Origin: Colwellia sp. MB3u-45
Lineage (GTDB): Bacteria > Pseudomonadota > Gammaproteobacteria > Enterobacterales > Alteromonadaceae
Assembly: GCF_014077005.1 (NCBI RefSeq)
Contig: NZ_JACGVC010000044.1
Coordinates: 496,001 to 560,000, forward strand
Reading direction: 5' to 3'
DNA: 64,000 nucleotides
Part shown: one piece after another, positions 27,132 to 35,512 of the stretch
Layout of the letters: each line of letters opens with the position of its first letter
Position numbering within the stretch: the stretch's first letter is position 1
Translations under genes and position numbers: made by a program
Notes under the pieces: generated by a model
What the model saw: the letters and a program-made list of their open reading frames with translations, nothing else
Told to the model about the DNA's origin: nothing
The model's database searches: none

Positions 27132-27761
27132 ATGGATAAACAGCATAATCAAAACAAAGTGAATGAAAAAAAAGCCAGTGAATTAGTCCTCGCTAACAAA
27201 GTACTGGCCTTGCAAAATAAAGAGAAAGATAAGCGTATTGATGAATTAGTGTTAGCTAATCAAGAAAAAGATAAGCTTGTAGATGAATTAGTACGAGCTA
27301 ATCAAGAAAAAGATAAGCGCGCCAATGAATTAGTGCGAGCTAATCAAGAAAAAGATAAGCGCGCCGATGAATTAGTACGAGCTAATCAAGAAAAAGATAA
27401 GCGCGCCAATGAATTAGTACGAGCTAATCAAGAAAAAGATAAGCGCGCCAATGAATTAGTGCTAGCTAATCAAGAGAAAGATAAGCGCGCCGATGAATTA
27501 GTGTTAGCTAATCAAGAAAAAGATAAGCGCGCCGATGAATTAGTGTTAGCTAATCAAGAAAAAGATAAGCGCGCCGATGAATTAGTGTTAGCTAATCAAG
27601 AAAAAGATATGCGTGCCGATGAATTAGTGTTAGCTAATCAAGAAAAAGATAAGCGAGCCAATGAATTAGTGTTAGCTAATCAAGAGAAAGATAAGCGCGC
27701 CAATGAATTAATTTTAGTTAATGAAGAACTTGACTTTTTACGGGGACTTTTTAAAAAATAG
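27132..27761 (+). CDS. Stand-alone 14-residue-repeat helical protein
   Basis: About 209 residues with no known domain. After about 30 residues it consists of twelve consecutive copies of a 14-residue unit, EKDKRADELVLANQ-like, then ends ELDFLRGLFKK. The unit is two heptads long and strongly helical and charged, so an extended helix or coiled coil is predicted. There is no signal peptide or membrane segment. The N-terminus resembles that of the next gene's kinase, which suggests duplication and possible co-assembly. An in-frame TTG at 27123 is a possible alternative start. The kinase gene starts 73 bases downstream, so one transcript is likely. Confidence 0.75.
   Translation: MDKQHNQNKVNEKKASELVLANKVLALQNKEKDKRIDELVLANQEKDKLVDELVRANQEKDKRANELVRANQEKDKRADELVRANQEKDKRANELVRANQEKDKRANELVLANQEKDKRADELVLANQEKDKRADELVLANQEKDKRADELVLANQEKDMRADELVLANQEKDKRANELVLANQEKDKRANELILVNEELDFLRGLFKK
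27222..27725 (+). repeat. 42-bp tandem repeat array, 12 copies
   Basis: Twelve in-frame 42-base units, each coding EKDKR(A)(D/N)ELV(L/R)ANQ. Several neighbouring units are almost identical at DNA level, so the array is probably prone to copy-number change in multiples of 14 residues. Confidence 0.93.
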
Positions 27762-27834
27762 CACTGTTGTATTTAGAGTTTAAATTTACCTTCTCATTTA
27801 ATTGATTGTTTACTAAAAATAACTAGGACTATTT

Positions 27835-30800
27835 ATGTTTAAAGATAATGATCAAAAACATAATCGACACGAAGCGAAAGAAAAAAAAGCCAATGAATTA
27901 GTCCTCGCTAACAAAGAACTAGCCTTTCAAAATGAAGAGAAAGATAAACGGGCCGAAGAGTTAATTCTTGCCAACCAAGAGAAAGAAAAACGCGCAGAAG
28001 AGTTAACGCTTGCCAACACAGAACTGGCCTTTCAAAATGAAGAGAAAGACAGATGGGCCGAAGAGTTAATTTTAGCTAACCAAGAAAAAGACAAGCGGGC
28101 CGAAGAATTAATTCTTGCCAATCAAGAGAAAGATAAGCGCGCTGAAGAGTTAATTTTAGCTAACCAAGAAAAAGACAAGCGGGCCGAAGAATTAATTTTT
28201 GCCAACCAAGAGAAAGAAAAGCGCGCAGAGGAATTAACGCTGGCTAACACAGAGCTGGCCTTTCAAAATGAAGAGAAAGACAGGTGGGCTGAAGAATTAA
28301 TTTTAGCTAACCAAGAGAAAGACAAGCGTGCTGAAGAGTTAATTTTTGCTAACCAAGAGAAAGATAAACGAGCTGAAGAGCTGATTTTTGCCAATCAAGA
28401 GAAAGACAAGCGGGCTGAAGAGCTGCTTCTAGCCAATCAAGAGAAAGACAAGCGGGCTGAAGAGCTGCTTCTAGCCAATCAAGAGAAAGATAAGCGGGCC
28501 GATGAATTAACGCTTGCCAACCAAGAGAAAGAAAAACGAGCGAATGAATTAGTGCTTGCCAACACAGAACTGGCCTTTCAAAATCAAGAAAAAGAAAAAC
28601 GTTCAGATGAATTAATCCTCGCCAACGCAGAGCTAGCTTTTCAAAATAAAGAGAAAGACAAGCGGGCCGAGGAGCTGATTCTTGCTAAAGAAGAAAAAGA
28701 AAAACGTGCTGATGAATTAGTCCTCGCCAACAAAGAGCTAGCCTTTCAAAATGAAGAGAAAGACAAGCGGGCTGAAGAGCTGATTCTCGCTAAAGAAGAA
28801 AAAGAACAACGTGCTGATGAATTAGTCCTCGCCAACAAAGAGCTAGCCTTTCAAAATGAAGAGAAAGACAAGCGGGCCGAAGAGCTTATTCTTGCCAAAG
28901 AAGAAAAAGAACAACGCGCCGATGAATTAATTCTCGCCAACGCAGAGCTAGCCTTTCAAAATGAAGAGAAAGACAAGCGGGCTGAAGAGCTGATTCTCGC
29001 TAAAGAAGAAAAAGAACAACGTGCTGATGAATTAGTCCTCGCCAACAAAGAATTAGCCTTTCAAAATGAAGAGAAAGACAAGCGGGCCGAAGAGCTTATT
29101 CTTGCCAAAGAAGAAAAAGAACAACGCGCCGATGAATTAATTATCGCCAACGCAGAATTAGCCTTTCAAAATGAAGAGAAAGACAAGCGGGCCGAAGAAC
29201 TCATTCTTGCCAAAGAAGAAAAAGAACAACGCGCCGATGAATTAATTCTCGCCAACGCAGAGCTAGCCTTTCAAAACGAAGAGAAAGACAAGCGGGCTGA
29301 AGAGCTGATTCTTGCTAAAGAAGAAAAAGAACAACGCGCGGATGAATTAATTCTCGCCAACGCAGAGCTGGCCTTTCAAAATGAAGAGAAAGACAAGCGG
29401 GCTGAAGAGCTGATTCTTGCTAAAGAAGAAAAAGAACAACGCGCCGATGAATTAATTCTCGCCAACGCAGAGCTAGCCTTTCAAAATGAAGAGAAAGACA
29501 AGCGAGCCGAAGAGCTCATTCTTGCCAACACAGAATTAGCCTTTCAAAATGAAGAGAAAGACAAACGGGCTGCAGAGTTAATTGTTGCCAACCAAGAGAA
29601 AGAAAAACGCGCCAATGAATTAGTCCTCGCTAATCAAGAACTAGCCTTTCAAAACGAAGAAGAAGATAAGCGTGCAGATGAGTTAGTTATTGCCAATGAA
29701 GAGAAAGATAAACGGGCCGAGGAGTTAATTCTTGCTAACGAAGAAAAAGAAAAGCGAGCTAATGAATTAGTCCTTGTTCACGAAGAGAAAGATAAGTGGG
29801 AACACGAGTTAATTCTGGCTAACAAAGAACTCGCTTTTCAAATAAAGCTAGACGGTTATCGTTCTGAAAGGGAACGTGTAGCTCAGGAATTAACCATATT
29901 TATGGATACTGCCAATGCCCCTATTTTTGGTGTTGATGCTCAAGGTAATGTCAACCAATGGAATCAAAAGTCAGCGGCTATTACTGGCTACCAAGCCGAT
30001 GAAGTACTAGGTAAAAACCTGGTAAAAGAATTGATCACAAAAGATTATCGTGAGTCAGTAAACCAAGTATTACAAAAAGCCTTAAAAGGCGTGGAAACCT
30101 CTAATTTCGAGTTGCCACTTTATACAAAAGAGAACAATCCAGTCTTGGTGCTACTCAATGCCACTACCCGACGTAATGCGAATGGCGAAGCTGTAGGTGT
30201 CGTTGGGGTAGGGCAAGATATTACCGAGCTTGATAGTTATCGTGCTGAAATGGAAAAAAAAGTAAAAGAGCGTACGCGTGAATTAGATACCATATTAACG
30301 TTAAGTCCAGATGGCTTTGTTTTAGAAAATGCCAACAATAATATTGTTTATATTAACCCCGCCTTATTAAACATGACCGGGTTTACAGAAGATAAGTTTA
30401 TTGGTAAAAGTGCTAAAATTTTTAGTGACGCAATGGCAAGTTTATATAATTCAGAACTAATGGAATATACCAATATTATTGGCAACGAAGATTGTGAACA
30501 TACCATTTATCTATCACGTCCGACCGTACGCATTATTAACTGTAAGCAAAGAACAATGCATGGCTTGACGGGTGAAAAAGAAGGCCAAGTCCTTTATTTC
30601 AGGGACGTAACCCATGAAACAGAAGTTGATAAGATGAAAAGTGATTTTTTATCAACAGCGGCTCATGAACTACGCACACCACTGGCCAGTATCTATGGGT
30701 TTTCTGAATTATTAATGAATCGTGATTATGATAAAAAAATGTCACATGAAATTTTTGAAACTATTCACCGCCAGTCATTAAATCTAAAAAAGTTATTAGA

Positions 30801-31317
30801 TGAACTACTTGATTTATCACGTATAGAGGCAAGAGCGGGAAAAGATTTTTATATGGATAATCATTCGCTTAAAGAACTTGTAGAGCAGTCATGTCTGGAA
30901 GCAGAAGGTGCCTTTAAGGGCCGTAAAGTGGAGGTCAAGTCAACAGGACGTTGGCCGGTAATTTCTTGTGATATTGATAAAATGCGTCAGGTATTTAATA
31001 ACTTGTTAAGTAACAGCTTTAAATATTCTCCTGAAAATGAAAAAGTACGATTAAAAACCAGCGAAAGAGAAAAAAATGGCATTAGGCAGTTTGGTGTTAG
31101 CATTATCGATAACGGTATAGGCATGACACCTAAACAACTTTCTCGTATTGGAGAGCGGTTTTATCGAGCAGACGACTCGGGTGCAACACCAGGTACTGGT
31201 TTAGGTGTGTCATTGGTTAAAGAAATTGTCTCGATTCATACCGGAGAGGTTGAATTTGCTAGTGATAACGAAAAAGGAATGGTGGTAACTGTGTGGTTAC
31301 CCATGGTTAAAAATTAA
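27835..31317 (+). CDS. Giant repeat-containing PAS-PAS histidine kinase
   Basis: A 1160-residue cytoplasmic-looking sensor kinase. Residues about 15-680 are repeats of the EKDKRAEELILANQ family, including eight 35-residue units. A PAS domain follows (about 684-800, with MDTANAPIFGVDAQGNVNQWN), then a second PAS (about 818-925), a HisKA domain with phosphoacceptor H944 in AAHELRTPLAS, and a HATPase domain (about 1045-1158) with N-box NNLLSNSFKYSP and G-boxes DNGIGM and GTGLGVSLV. No membrane segment is visible. The catalytic part closely resembles that of the kinase at 35513. AGGA lies seven bases before the ATG. The receiver gene follows after 18 bases, which makes it the likely phosphorylation partner. 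Confidence 0.9.
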   Translation: MFKDNDQKHNRHEAKEKKANELVLANKELAFQNEEKDKRAEELILANQEKEKRAEELTLANTELAFQNEEKDRWAEELILANQEKDKRAEELILANQEKDKRAEELILANQEKDKRAEELIFANQEKEKRAEELTLANTELAFQNEEKDRWAEELILANQEKDKRAEELIFANQEKDKRAEELIFANQEKDKRAEELLLANQEKDKRAEELLLANQEKDKRADELTLANQEKEKRANELVLANTELAFQNQEKEKRSDELILANAELAFQNKEKDKRAEELILAKEEKEKRADELVLANKELAFQNEEKDKRAEELILAKEEKEQRADELVLANKELAFQNEEKDKRAEELILAKEEKEQRADELILANAELAFQNEEKDKRAEELILAKEEKEQRADELVLANKELAFQNEEKDKRAEELILAKEEKEQRADELIIANAELAFQNEEKDKRAEELILAKEEKEQRADELILANAELAFQNEEKDKRAEELILAKEEKEQRADELILANAELAFQNEEKDKRAEELILAKEEKEQRADELILANAELAFQNEEKDKRAEELILANTELAFQNEEKDKRAAELIVANQEKEKRANELVLANQELAFQNEEEDKRADELVIANEEKDKRAEELILANEEKEKRANELVLVHEEKDKWEHELILANKELAFQIKLDGYRSERERVAQELTIFMDTANAPIFGVDAQGNVNQWNQKSAAITGYQADEVLGKNLVKELITKDYRESVNQVLQKALKGVETSNFELPLYTKENNPVLVLLNATTRRNANGEAVGVVGVGQDITELDSYRAEMEKKVKERTRELDTILTLSPDGFVLENANNNIVYINPALLNMTGFTEDKFIGKSAKIFSDAMASLYNSELMEYTNIIGNEDCEHTIYLSRPTVRIINCKQRTMHGLTGEKEGQVLYFRDVTHETEVDKMKSDFLSTAAHELRTPLASIYGFSELLMNRDYDKKMSHEIFETIHRQSLNLKKLLDELLDLSRIEARAGKDFYMDNHSLKELVEQSCLEAEGAFKGRKVEVKSTGRWPVISCDIDKMRQVFNNLLSNSFKYSPENEKVRLKTSEREKNGIRQFGVSIIDNGIGMTPKQLSRIGERFYRADDSGATPGTGLGVSLVKEIVSIHTGEVEFASDNEKGMVVTVWLPMVKN
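28630..29469 (+). repeat. 105-bp tandem repeat array, 8 copies
   Basis: Eight 105-base units in frame, each 35 residues (five heptads): ELAFQNE, EKDKRAE, ELILAKE, EKEQRAD, ELILANA or ELVLANK. Units differ by few bases. The flanks (27.9-28.6 and 29.5-29.8 kb) contain less regular 14- and 21-residue versions of the same family. Confidence 0.93.
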
Positions 31318-31335
31318 TAGCTTGAGGAATGAACG

Positions 31336-31707
31336 ATGAGTCAAAAAAGAATTTTAATTGTTGACGATCAAGGTGAATTAAGAAAATTAGTCCGAATGAC
31401 ACTTGATTTTGGTGATTATGAATTACATGAAGCAGAAGATGGCCAACGTGCATTGGCATTAGCCAAAGTGATCCAACCCGACTTAGTTATTCTAGACGTA
31501 ATGATGCCTGGTGAAGTTGATGGTTATCAGGTCTGTGAACAACTAAAACAAGACAGTAGTGTAAAAATTCCATATGTGATGTTGTTAACAGCGCGAGGGC
31601 AAAAGTCTGACCTAGAAGAAGGAGAACGTGTTGGGGCAGACAGCTACCTTGTTAAACCCTTTAGTCCATTGGAATTAATACAAAAAGTTAATAGTGCATT
31701 AACTTAA
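31336..31707 (+). CDS. Single-domain response regulator (CheY-like receiver)
   Basis: A 123-residue receiver with no output domain. Acidic residues VDDQ near 9-12, phosphoacceptor D54 in LVILDVMMPG, the conserved threonine in MLLTARGQ and lysine in YLVKPFSP are all visible. It lies 18 bases after the repeat kinase and 37 before the HD-GYP gene, with GAGGA before the ATG. It probably relays phosphate from the repeat kinase, acting through protein contact. Confidence 0.93.
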   Translation: MSQKRILIVDDQGELRKLVRMTLDFGDYELHEAEDGQRALALAKVIQPDLVILDVMMPGEVDGYQVCEQLKQDSSVKIPYVMLLTARGQKSDLEEGERVGADSYLVKPFSPLELIQKVNSALT

Positions 31708-31744
31708 CTATAAATATATCTACTAGAGAATAGAGAATAATCAA

Positions 31745-32638
31745 ATGTCAGTTCATCATTTTATTGGTAATGAAATGGATTCGCTTGTTAAAAAACTTGC
31801 TGCAACGCCAACAGACATAAATCTTGTCTGGGACGTCGTTAAAGTTATGGAGACAGAAAAAGAAGACTTACAAGCTCAGCTTTTTTGTTATGCACAAGAC
31901 ATTCAAAAACTACTTGCTGAGCGCGATATAGCGGCATTGAATGAAAATGAAAAAAATGCTGCCTATAAACAATTAGAGCGATTTAATCATGATTTTATGA
32001 TTTTGATGGCGCAAAAAGAAAAATCATATCAAGCGCTTGAATCATCTCATCTTGATACTATAAGACGTTTAGCGACAGCGGCAGAATTTAAAGATGACGA
32101 TACCGGCGCGCACATCCTTAGAATGAGCCGTTTTTCTTCCATAATTGCGCGTGCTTATGGTCAAGACGAAAAATACTGTAATCTACTTGAGCAAGCTAGC
32201 CCTATGCACGATATAGGAAAAATAGGTATACCTGATGATGTTTTGAAAAAACCGGGTAAATTAACTGAAGCAGAATGGGTCTTAATGCGTAAGCACCCCG
32301 AGTATGGCGCTAATATTTTAAGTGGTTCAGACGTTCCTGTTTTACAAATGGCGGAAGAAGTCGCATTAGCACATCATGAGAAATTTGACGGTAGCGGATA
32401 CCCCTCAAATTTACAGGGTGAGCAAATTCCTTTAAGTGCCCGCATTGTTGCTTTGGCAGACTTTTTTGATGCCCTAACCATGGATAGATGCTATCGCCCG
32501 GCATTCTCTGATGAAAAAGCACTTACTATGGTGAAAGAAAACAGCGGCACGCATTTTGATCCCAAGGTTGTTCAAGCTTTTTTCTCTGTCAGTAATGACA
32601 TTATTAATGAACGCGATAGAATTAATAAGGAAAATTAA
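31745..32638 (+). CDS. HD-GYP domain c-di-GMP phosphodiesterase
   Basis: A 297-residue protein with an N-terminal helical segment (about 1-110, coiled-coil-like) and an HD-GYP domain. Visible motifs are HILRMSRFSSIIARAYG (metal histidine near 121), H155-D156 in MHDIGKIGIPDDVLKKPGKLT, KHPEYGANIL, HHEKFDGSGYP with G218-Y219-P220, and ADFFDALTMDRCYRP. All key residues are present, so hydrolysis of cyclic di-GMP is predicted. It carries no receiver domain, so the adjacent CheY-like protein may regulate it in trans. Confidence 0.92.
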   Translation: MSVHHFIGNEMDSLVKKLAATPTDINLVWDVVKVMETEKEDLQAQLFCYAQDIQKLLAERDIAALNENEKNAAYKQLERFNHDFMILMAQKEKSYQALESSHLDTIRRLATAAEFKDDDTGAHILRMSRFSSIIARAYGQDEKYCNLLEQASPMHDIGKIGIPDDVLKKPGKLTEAEWVLMRKHPEYGANILSGSDVPVLQMAEEVALAHHEKFDGSGYPSNLQGEQIPLSARIVALADFFDALTMDRCYRPAFSDEKALTMVKENSGTHFDPKVVQAFFSVSNDIINERDRINKEN

Positions 32639-32874
32639 GCTTTGTTTGCGGCTGTAAGCGTTTTTATACTTGGCTGTTTTTTTGCCTATAAAGTAGGTCT
32701 CCTCACCAACGAAACTGTTATAAATTAACAGTTTTATCTCAGCGATAGATAACACAAAAATACCTGATAGCAGCTAAGTCTTAGCAGCACAGTCTTCGGC
32801 TGTTTTAACCATAGATTACTCTACAGAGTTGATTGTTGTCAGTGCTTAGTATACATTTGGTGTATGCGGAAAAT

Positions 32875-32892
32875 GCGGAAAATTCAGAACAA
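32875..32892. promoter_or_regulatory. Conserved motif upstream of the HTH-receiver gene
   Basis: GCGGAAAATTCAGAACAA, preceded by a partial copy GCGGAAAAT. It shares a 16-base identical core with the repeats at 26802 and lies 20 bases before the ATG. It may be an operator, possibly autoregulatory. Confidence 0.5.
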
Positions 32893-32912
32893 ACAGAAAG
32901 GAGCAAGATTGA

Positions 32913-33512
32913 ATGCATCAAGTCACTGATTTAAAAGTGAAACACTGTACCTCAAAACAAGCAGCTAGTTTGTTAGAGGTAACAACACGAACGATTCAGC
33001 TTTGGTCAGACTCAGGGATATTAAAGGCTTGGAAGACAGTAGGTGGACACAGGCGCTTTAATCTAGAGGATATTGAAGCGCTTAAGGCTGAACTTAAGCA
33101 AGAGACTAACCCTGCTGTCGAGCACAAGTTAGTACGTGTTTTAGTGATAGAAGATGAGCCTGATTTAATTATGTTGTATAAAATGACTATTGAAGGTTGG
33201 AATTTACCTATTATTTTACAAACGGCTAGCGATGGTTTTCAGGGCTTAATACACATAGGTGCATGGAAGCCTGATATTGTTATTACCGATATTCAAATGC
33301 CAAATGTAAATGGTATTCATATGTTAAAAAGCCTGGCCAAAATGGAAGAATTTAACGACATGGTGGTTATGGCGGTATCAGGATTATCAAAAGCAGAGAT
33401 TACTCAAAAAGGTGGCTTACCGGCAGGGATACCTATTTTCACTAAACCCATTCCATTTGATGAAATTGAAAAAATCATTAATCAGCAATGTAAAACACTG
33501 TTAAGTAGTTAA
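32913..33512 (+). CDS. HTH (MerR/BldC-type) and receiver fusion regulator
   Basis: A 199-residue protein with an N-terminal excisionase/MerR-like helix-turn-helix (about 12-65: TSKQAASLLEVTTRTIQLWSD, VGGHRRFNLEDIEAL) and a C-terminal receiver (about 72-192) with phosphoacceptor D126 in IVITDIQMPN and lysine in FTKPIPF. The DNA-binding domain precedes the receiver, the reverse of the common order. It is likely a transcription regulator phosphorylated by one of the local kinases. The soluble kinase gene starts 5 bases after its stop, which makes that kinase the prime partner. A decayed copy exists at 26900. Confidence 0.88.
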   Translation: MHQVTDLKVKHCTSKQAASLLEVTTRTIQLWSDSGILKAWKTVGGHRRFNLEDIEALKAELKQETNPAVEHKLVRVLVIEDEPDLIMLYKMTIEGWNLPIILQTASDGFQGLIHIGAWKPDIVITDIQMPNVNGIHMLKSLAKMEEFNDMVVMAVSGLSKAEITQKGGLPAGIPIFTKPIPFDEIEKIINQQCKTLLSS

Positions 33513-33517
33513 TCACT

Positions 33518-34624
33518 ATGAATAAATTATTTGTTAAACTTTTATCCCAACTTAGCGATGGCATTGTGATGTTTGATATAACAGGTAAGGTATTTTTTAG
33601 TAATTTAAAAAAATTAGGTTTTGAAGGCGTTGTGGTTGGCAATAAAATAGCCGATAACCGTGTTATGGAAGCCGTAGCTGAAATGCACACGAGTGAACTA
33701 GAGCAAGTAAAAGACATAAAGTTAAAAGACATAAAGTTAAATGGCATTGAGCAGGTTGAAAACAACAACCATACGCTTATCTTTCATGAAGAAAATATGT
33801 TTTGTCTATATATTAGAAAGGAGCTTGAAAGAGTAAAGTATCAGGGACTACAAGATAATATGTTTAAACTGATTAATCATGAATTACGTACCCCTATGCA
33901 AGCCTTTACAGAGGGAGCATTTTTTCTTTCTGAGCGACTTAACACAGACGAAATCAAGGAAAAAAATCTTGATGCTCTGATTGAACTAACCATTAACAGT
34001 GCTAAAGAAGTCACAAGCAAAATGGAAAAACTGCTTGAGTTGTCCGAAACTTATGGTGATGACCCCATGCGTAACAAAGAACGTATAAGCCTAGTTGAAG
34101 TGACTCGTAGCGCCATTAACTCACTTAGCGAAATGAGCGCCAGTAAAGGTATTGTTATTAGACTCAAGCAAAAAGGCGAGATTATTGGCAATTTATACGG
34201 TAGTTTTGGCTGGCTAAAACGTGCGATTACAGAATGTGTGCAAAACAGTATTGAACATAGCCATAAGGGCAGTGAAATTCATTTGCAGCTTAAGCAAAGT
34301 AGTCATTTTGCCCATATAACTATTCGTGATTTTGGACGAGGAATTTCACCAAAAGTAAAAAATACATTATTTGAACCCTTCATTGGTGGCGGTGATAAAG
34401 AGGGGTCTAGCAATCAAGGCCTAGGTATTGGGTTAAGTTTAGCTAAAACCATTATTAAAAATCATGGCGGCAATATAAAAAATGTCAATCTAAAAAATGC
34501 CGTACAATTTCATATTGAATTGCCGACCGGTGGTGAAAAATCGTCGACTAATGATTTGGATATACGCCAATCACAACTATATGCCCGCGATATGGCTTTA
34601 CTGATGAACAGAGACAAGTCATAA
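33518..34624 (+). CDS. Soluble histidine kinase
   Basis: A 368-residue kinase with no membrane segment. An N-terminal PAS-like region (about 8-95, DGIVMFDITGKVFFSN) precedes the HisKA domain with H121 in NHELRTPMQAF and a HATPase domain with N-box TECVQNSIEHS, DFGRGIS and GLGIGLSLAKTI. The N-terminal part has a short in-frame duplication, KDIKL repeated near residue 68. It lies 5 bases from the HTH-receiver gene and is probably co-translated with it. A hairpin terminator follows. Confidence 0.9.
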   Translation: MNKLFVKLLSQLSDGIVMFDITGKVFFSNLKKLGFEGVVVGNKIADNRVMEAVAEMHTSELEQVKDIKLKDIKLNGIEQVENNNHTLIFHEENMFCLYIRKELERVKYQGLQDNMFKLINHELRTPMQAFTEGAFFLSERLNTDEIKEKNLDALIELTINSAKEVTSKMEKLLELSETYGDDPMRNKERISLVEVTRSAINSLSEMSASKGIVIRLKQKGEIIGNLYGSFGWLKRAITECVQNSIEHSHKGSEIHLQLKQSSHFAHITIRDFGRGISPKVKNTLFEPFIGGGDKEGSSNQGLGIGLSLAKTIIKNHGGNIKNVNLKNAVQFHIELPTGGEKSSTNDLDIRQSQLYARDMALLMNRDKS

Positions 34625-34660
34625 ATTTCAAGCGTTATGCCACTATCCTAAAAGATGCTC

Positions 34661-34685
34661 ATCCTTTAAAAATAAAGGGTTTTTG
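34661..34685 (+). terminator. Hairpin overlapping the ribosome site of the PhnD-like gene
   Basis: ATCCTTTA (34661-34668), loop AAAA, TAAAGGGT (34673-34680), then four more T. It has the form of a terminator for the kinase gene upstream. Its right arm also contains AAGGG, the likely Shine-Dalgarno sequence for the ATG at 34688, so it may instead control translation. Confidence 0.6.
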
Positions 34686-34687
34686 AT

Positions 34688-35497
34688 ATGAAACAGATCA
34701 TAATATTATTAACAATCGTTTTTGCTACCCCTATGGCCCAAGCGGAAAAAGTATTAAGCTTAGGCGTAGTACCGCAACAATCTGCGTCGAGTTTGGCTAA
34801 AGTATGGGTGCCATTGGCAATGTTTTTGTCCAAAAAAACAGGTGAAAATATTCGTTTTGCCACCGCACCTACTATTCCAGAATTTGAAAAGCGCGTAGCG
34901 GCGGGCAGGTATGACATTGTTTACTTAAATCCATATCACTATACGCTATTCAGCAAATCTATAGGTTTGCGAGCGATTGCAAGACAAAAAGATAAGCGTA
35001 TTCAAGGCATTATTGTTGTAGCGAGTAACAGTGAAATATCAAATCTAGCTATGTTAGAGAAGGCAGAAATTGCCTTTCCTGCTCCTGCTGCATTCGCCGC
35101 AACTGTGCTACCACAAGCCAACTTAACGCTGCGTAATATAGCTTTCACGCCAAGGTATGTGTCTTCTCATGACTCTGTCTATGCCGGTGTTGCTAAAGGT
35201 TTATTTGTGGCTGGGGGCGGTATTGTTCGCACCTTATCTACTTTGCCTAAAGCGCTGTCAAATAAGTTAAAGATAATATGGCGCTCAGAAGGCTATACGC
35301 CACATGCCTTCGCGGTAAGCTCAACAATAAGTCCTGAAGCTGCAGTCAAGATTCAAAACGCTTTAGTGTCGTTAAATGAGCAAGAAGAAGGCAAAAAAAT
35401 TCTTAGCAAGTTAGGTTTTAATACCGGTATTGTGAAAAGTACTGATAGTGATTGGGATGATGTTAGGGCACTTAACATCAAGATAATAAAACAATAA
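34688..35497 (+). CDS. PhnD-like periplasmic binding protein
   Basis: A 269-residue protein with a signal peptide (about 1-19, ending AQAEK) and the PhnD/SsuA-like solute-binding fold: LSLGVVPQQSASSLAKVWVPLAMFLSKKTG, then YDIVYLNPYHYTLF near residue 78 and FAATVLPQANL. PhnD-type proteins bind phosphonate, phosphite or phosphate, but this branch often works with sensor kinases and not ABC transporters. No permease or ATPase gene is near. A membrane kinase gene follows after 15 bases, so a sensing role is inferred. Confidence 0.85.
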   Translation: MKQIIILLTIVFATPMAQAEKVLSLGVVPQQSASSLAKVWVPLAMFLSKKTGENIRFATAPTIPEFEKRVAAGRYDIVYLNPYHYTLFSKSIGLRAIARQKDKRIQGIIVVASNSEISNLAMLEKAEIAFPAPAAFAATVLPQANLTLRNIAFTPRYVSSHDSVYAGVAKGLFVAGGGIVRTLSTLPKALSNKLKIIWRSEGYTPHAFAVSSTISPEAAVKIQNALVSLNEQEEGKKILSKLGFNTGIVKSTDSDWDDVRALNIKIIKQ

Positions 35498-35512
35498 AAG
35501 AAACTCATACCC

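Noticed and set aside
27222-29820. CRISPR array or other noncoding direct-repeat array
   Set aside because: The repeats are contiguous without unique spacers, keep one reading frame over the whole length and encode a regular heptad pattern.
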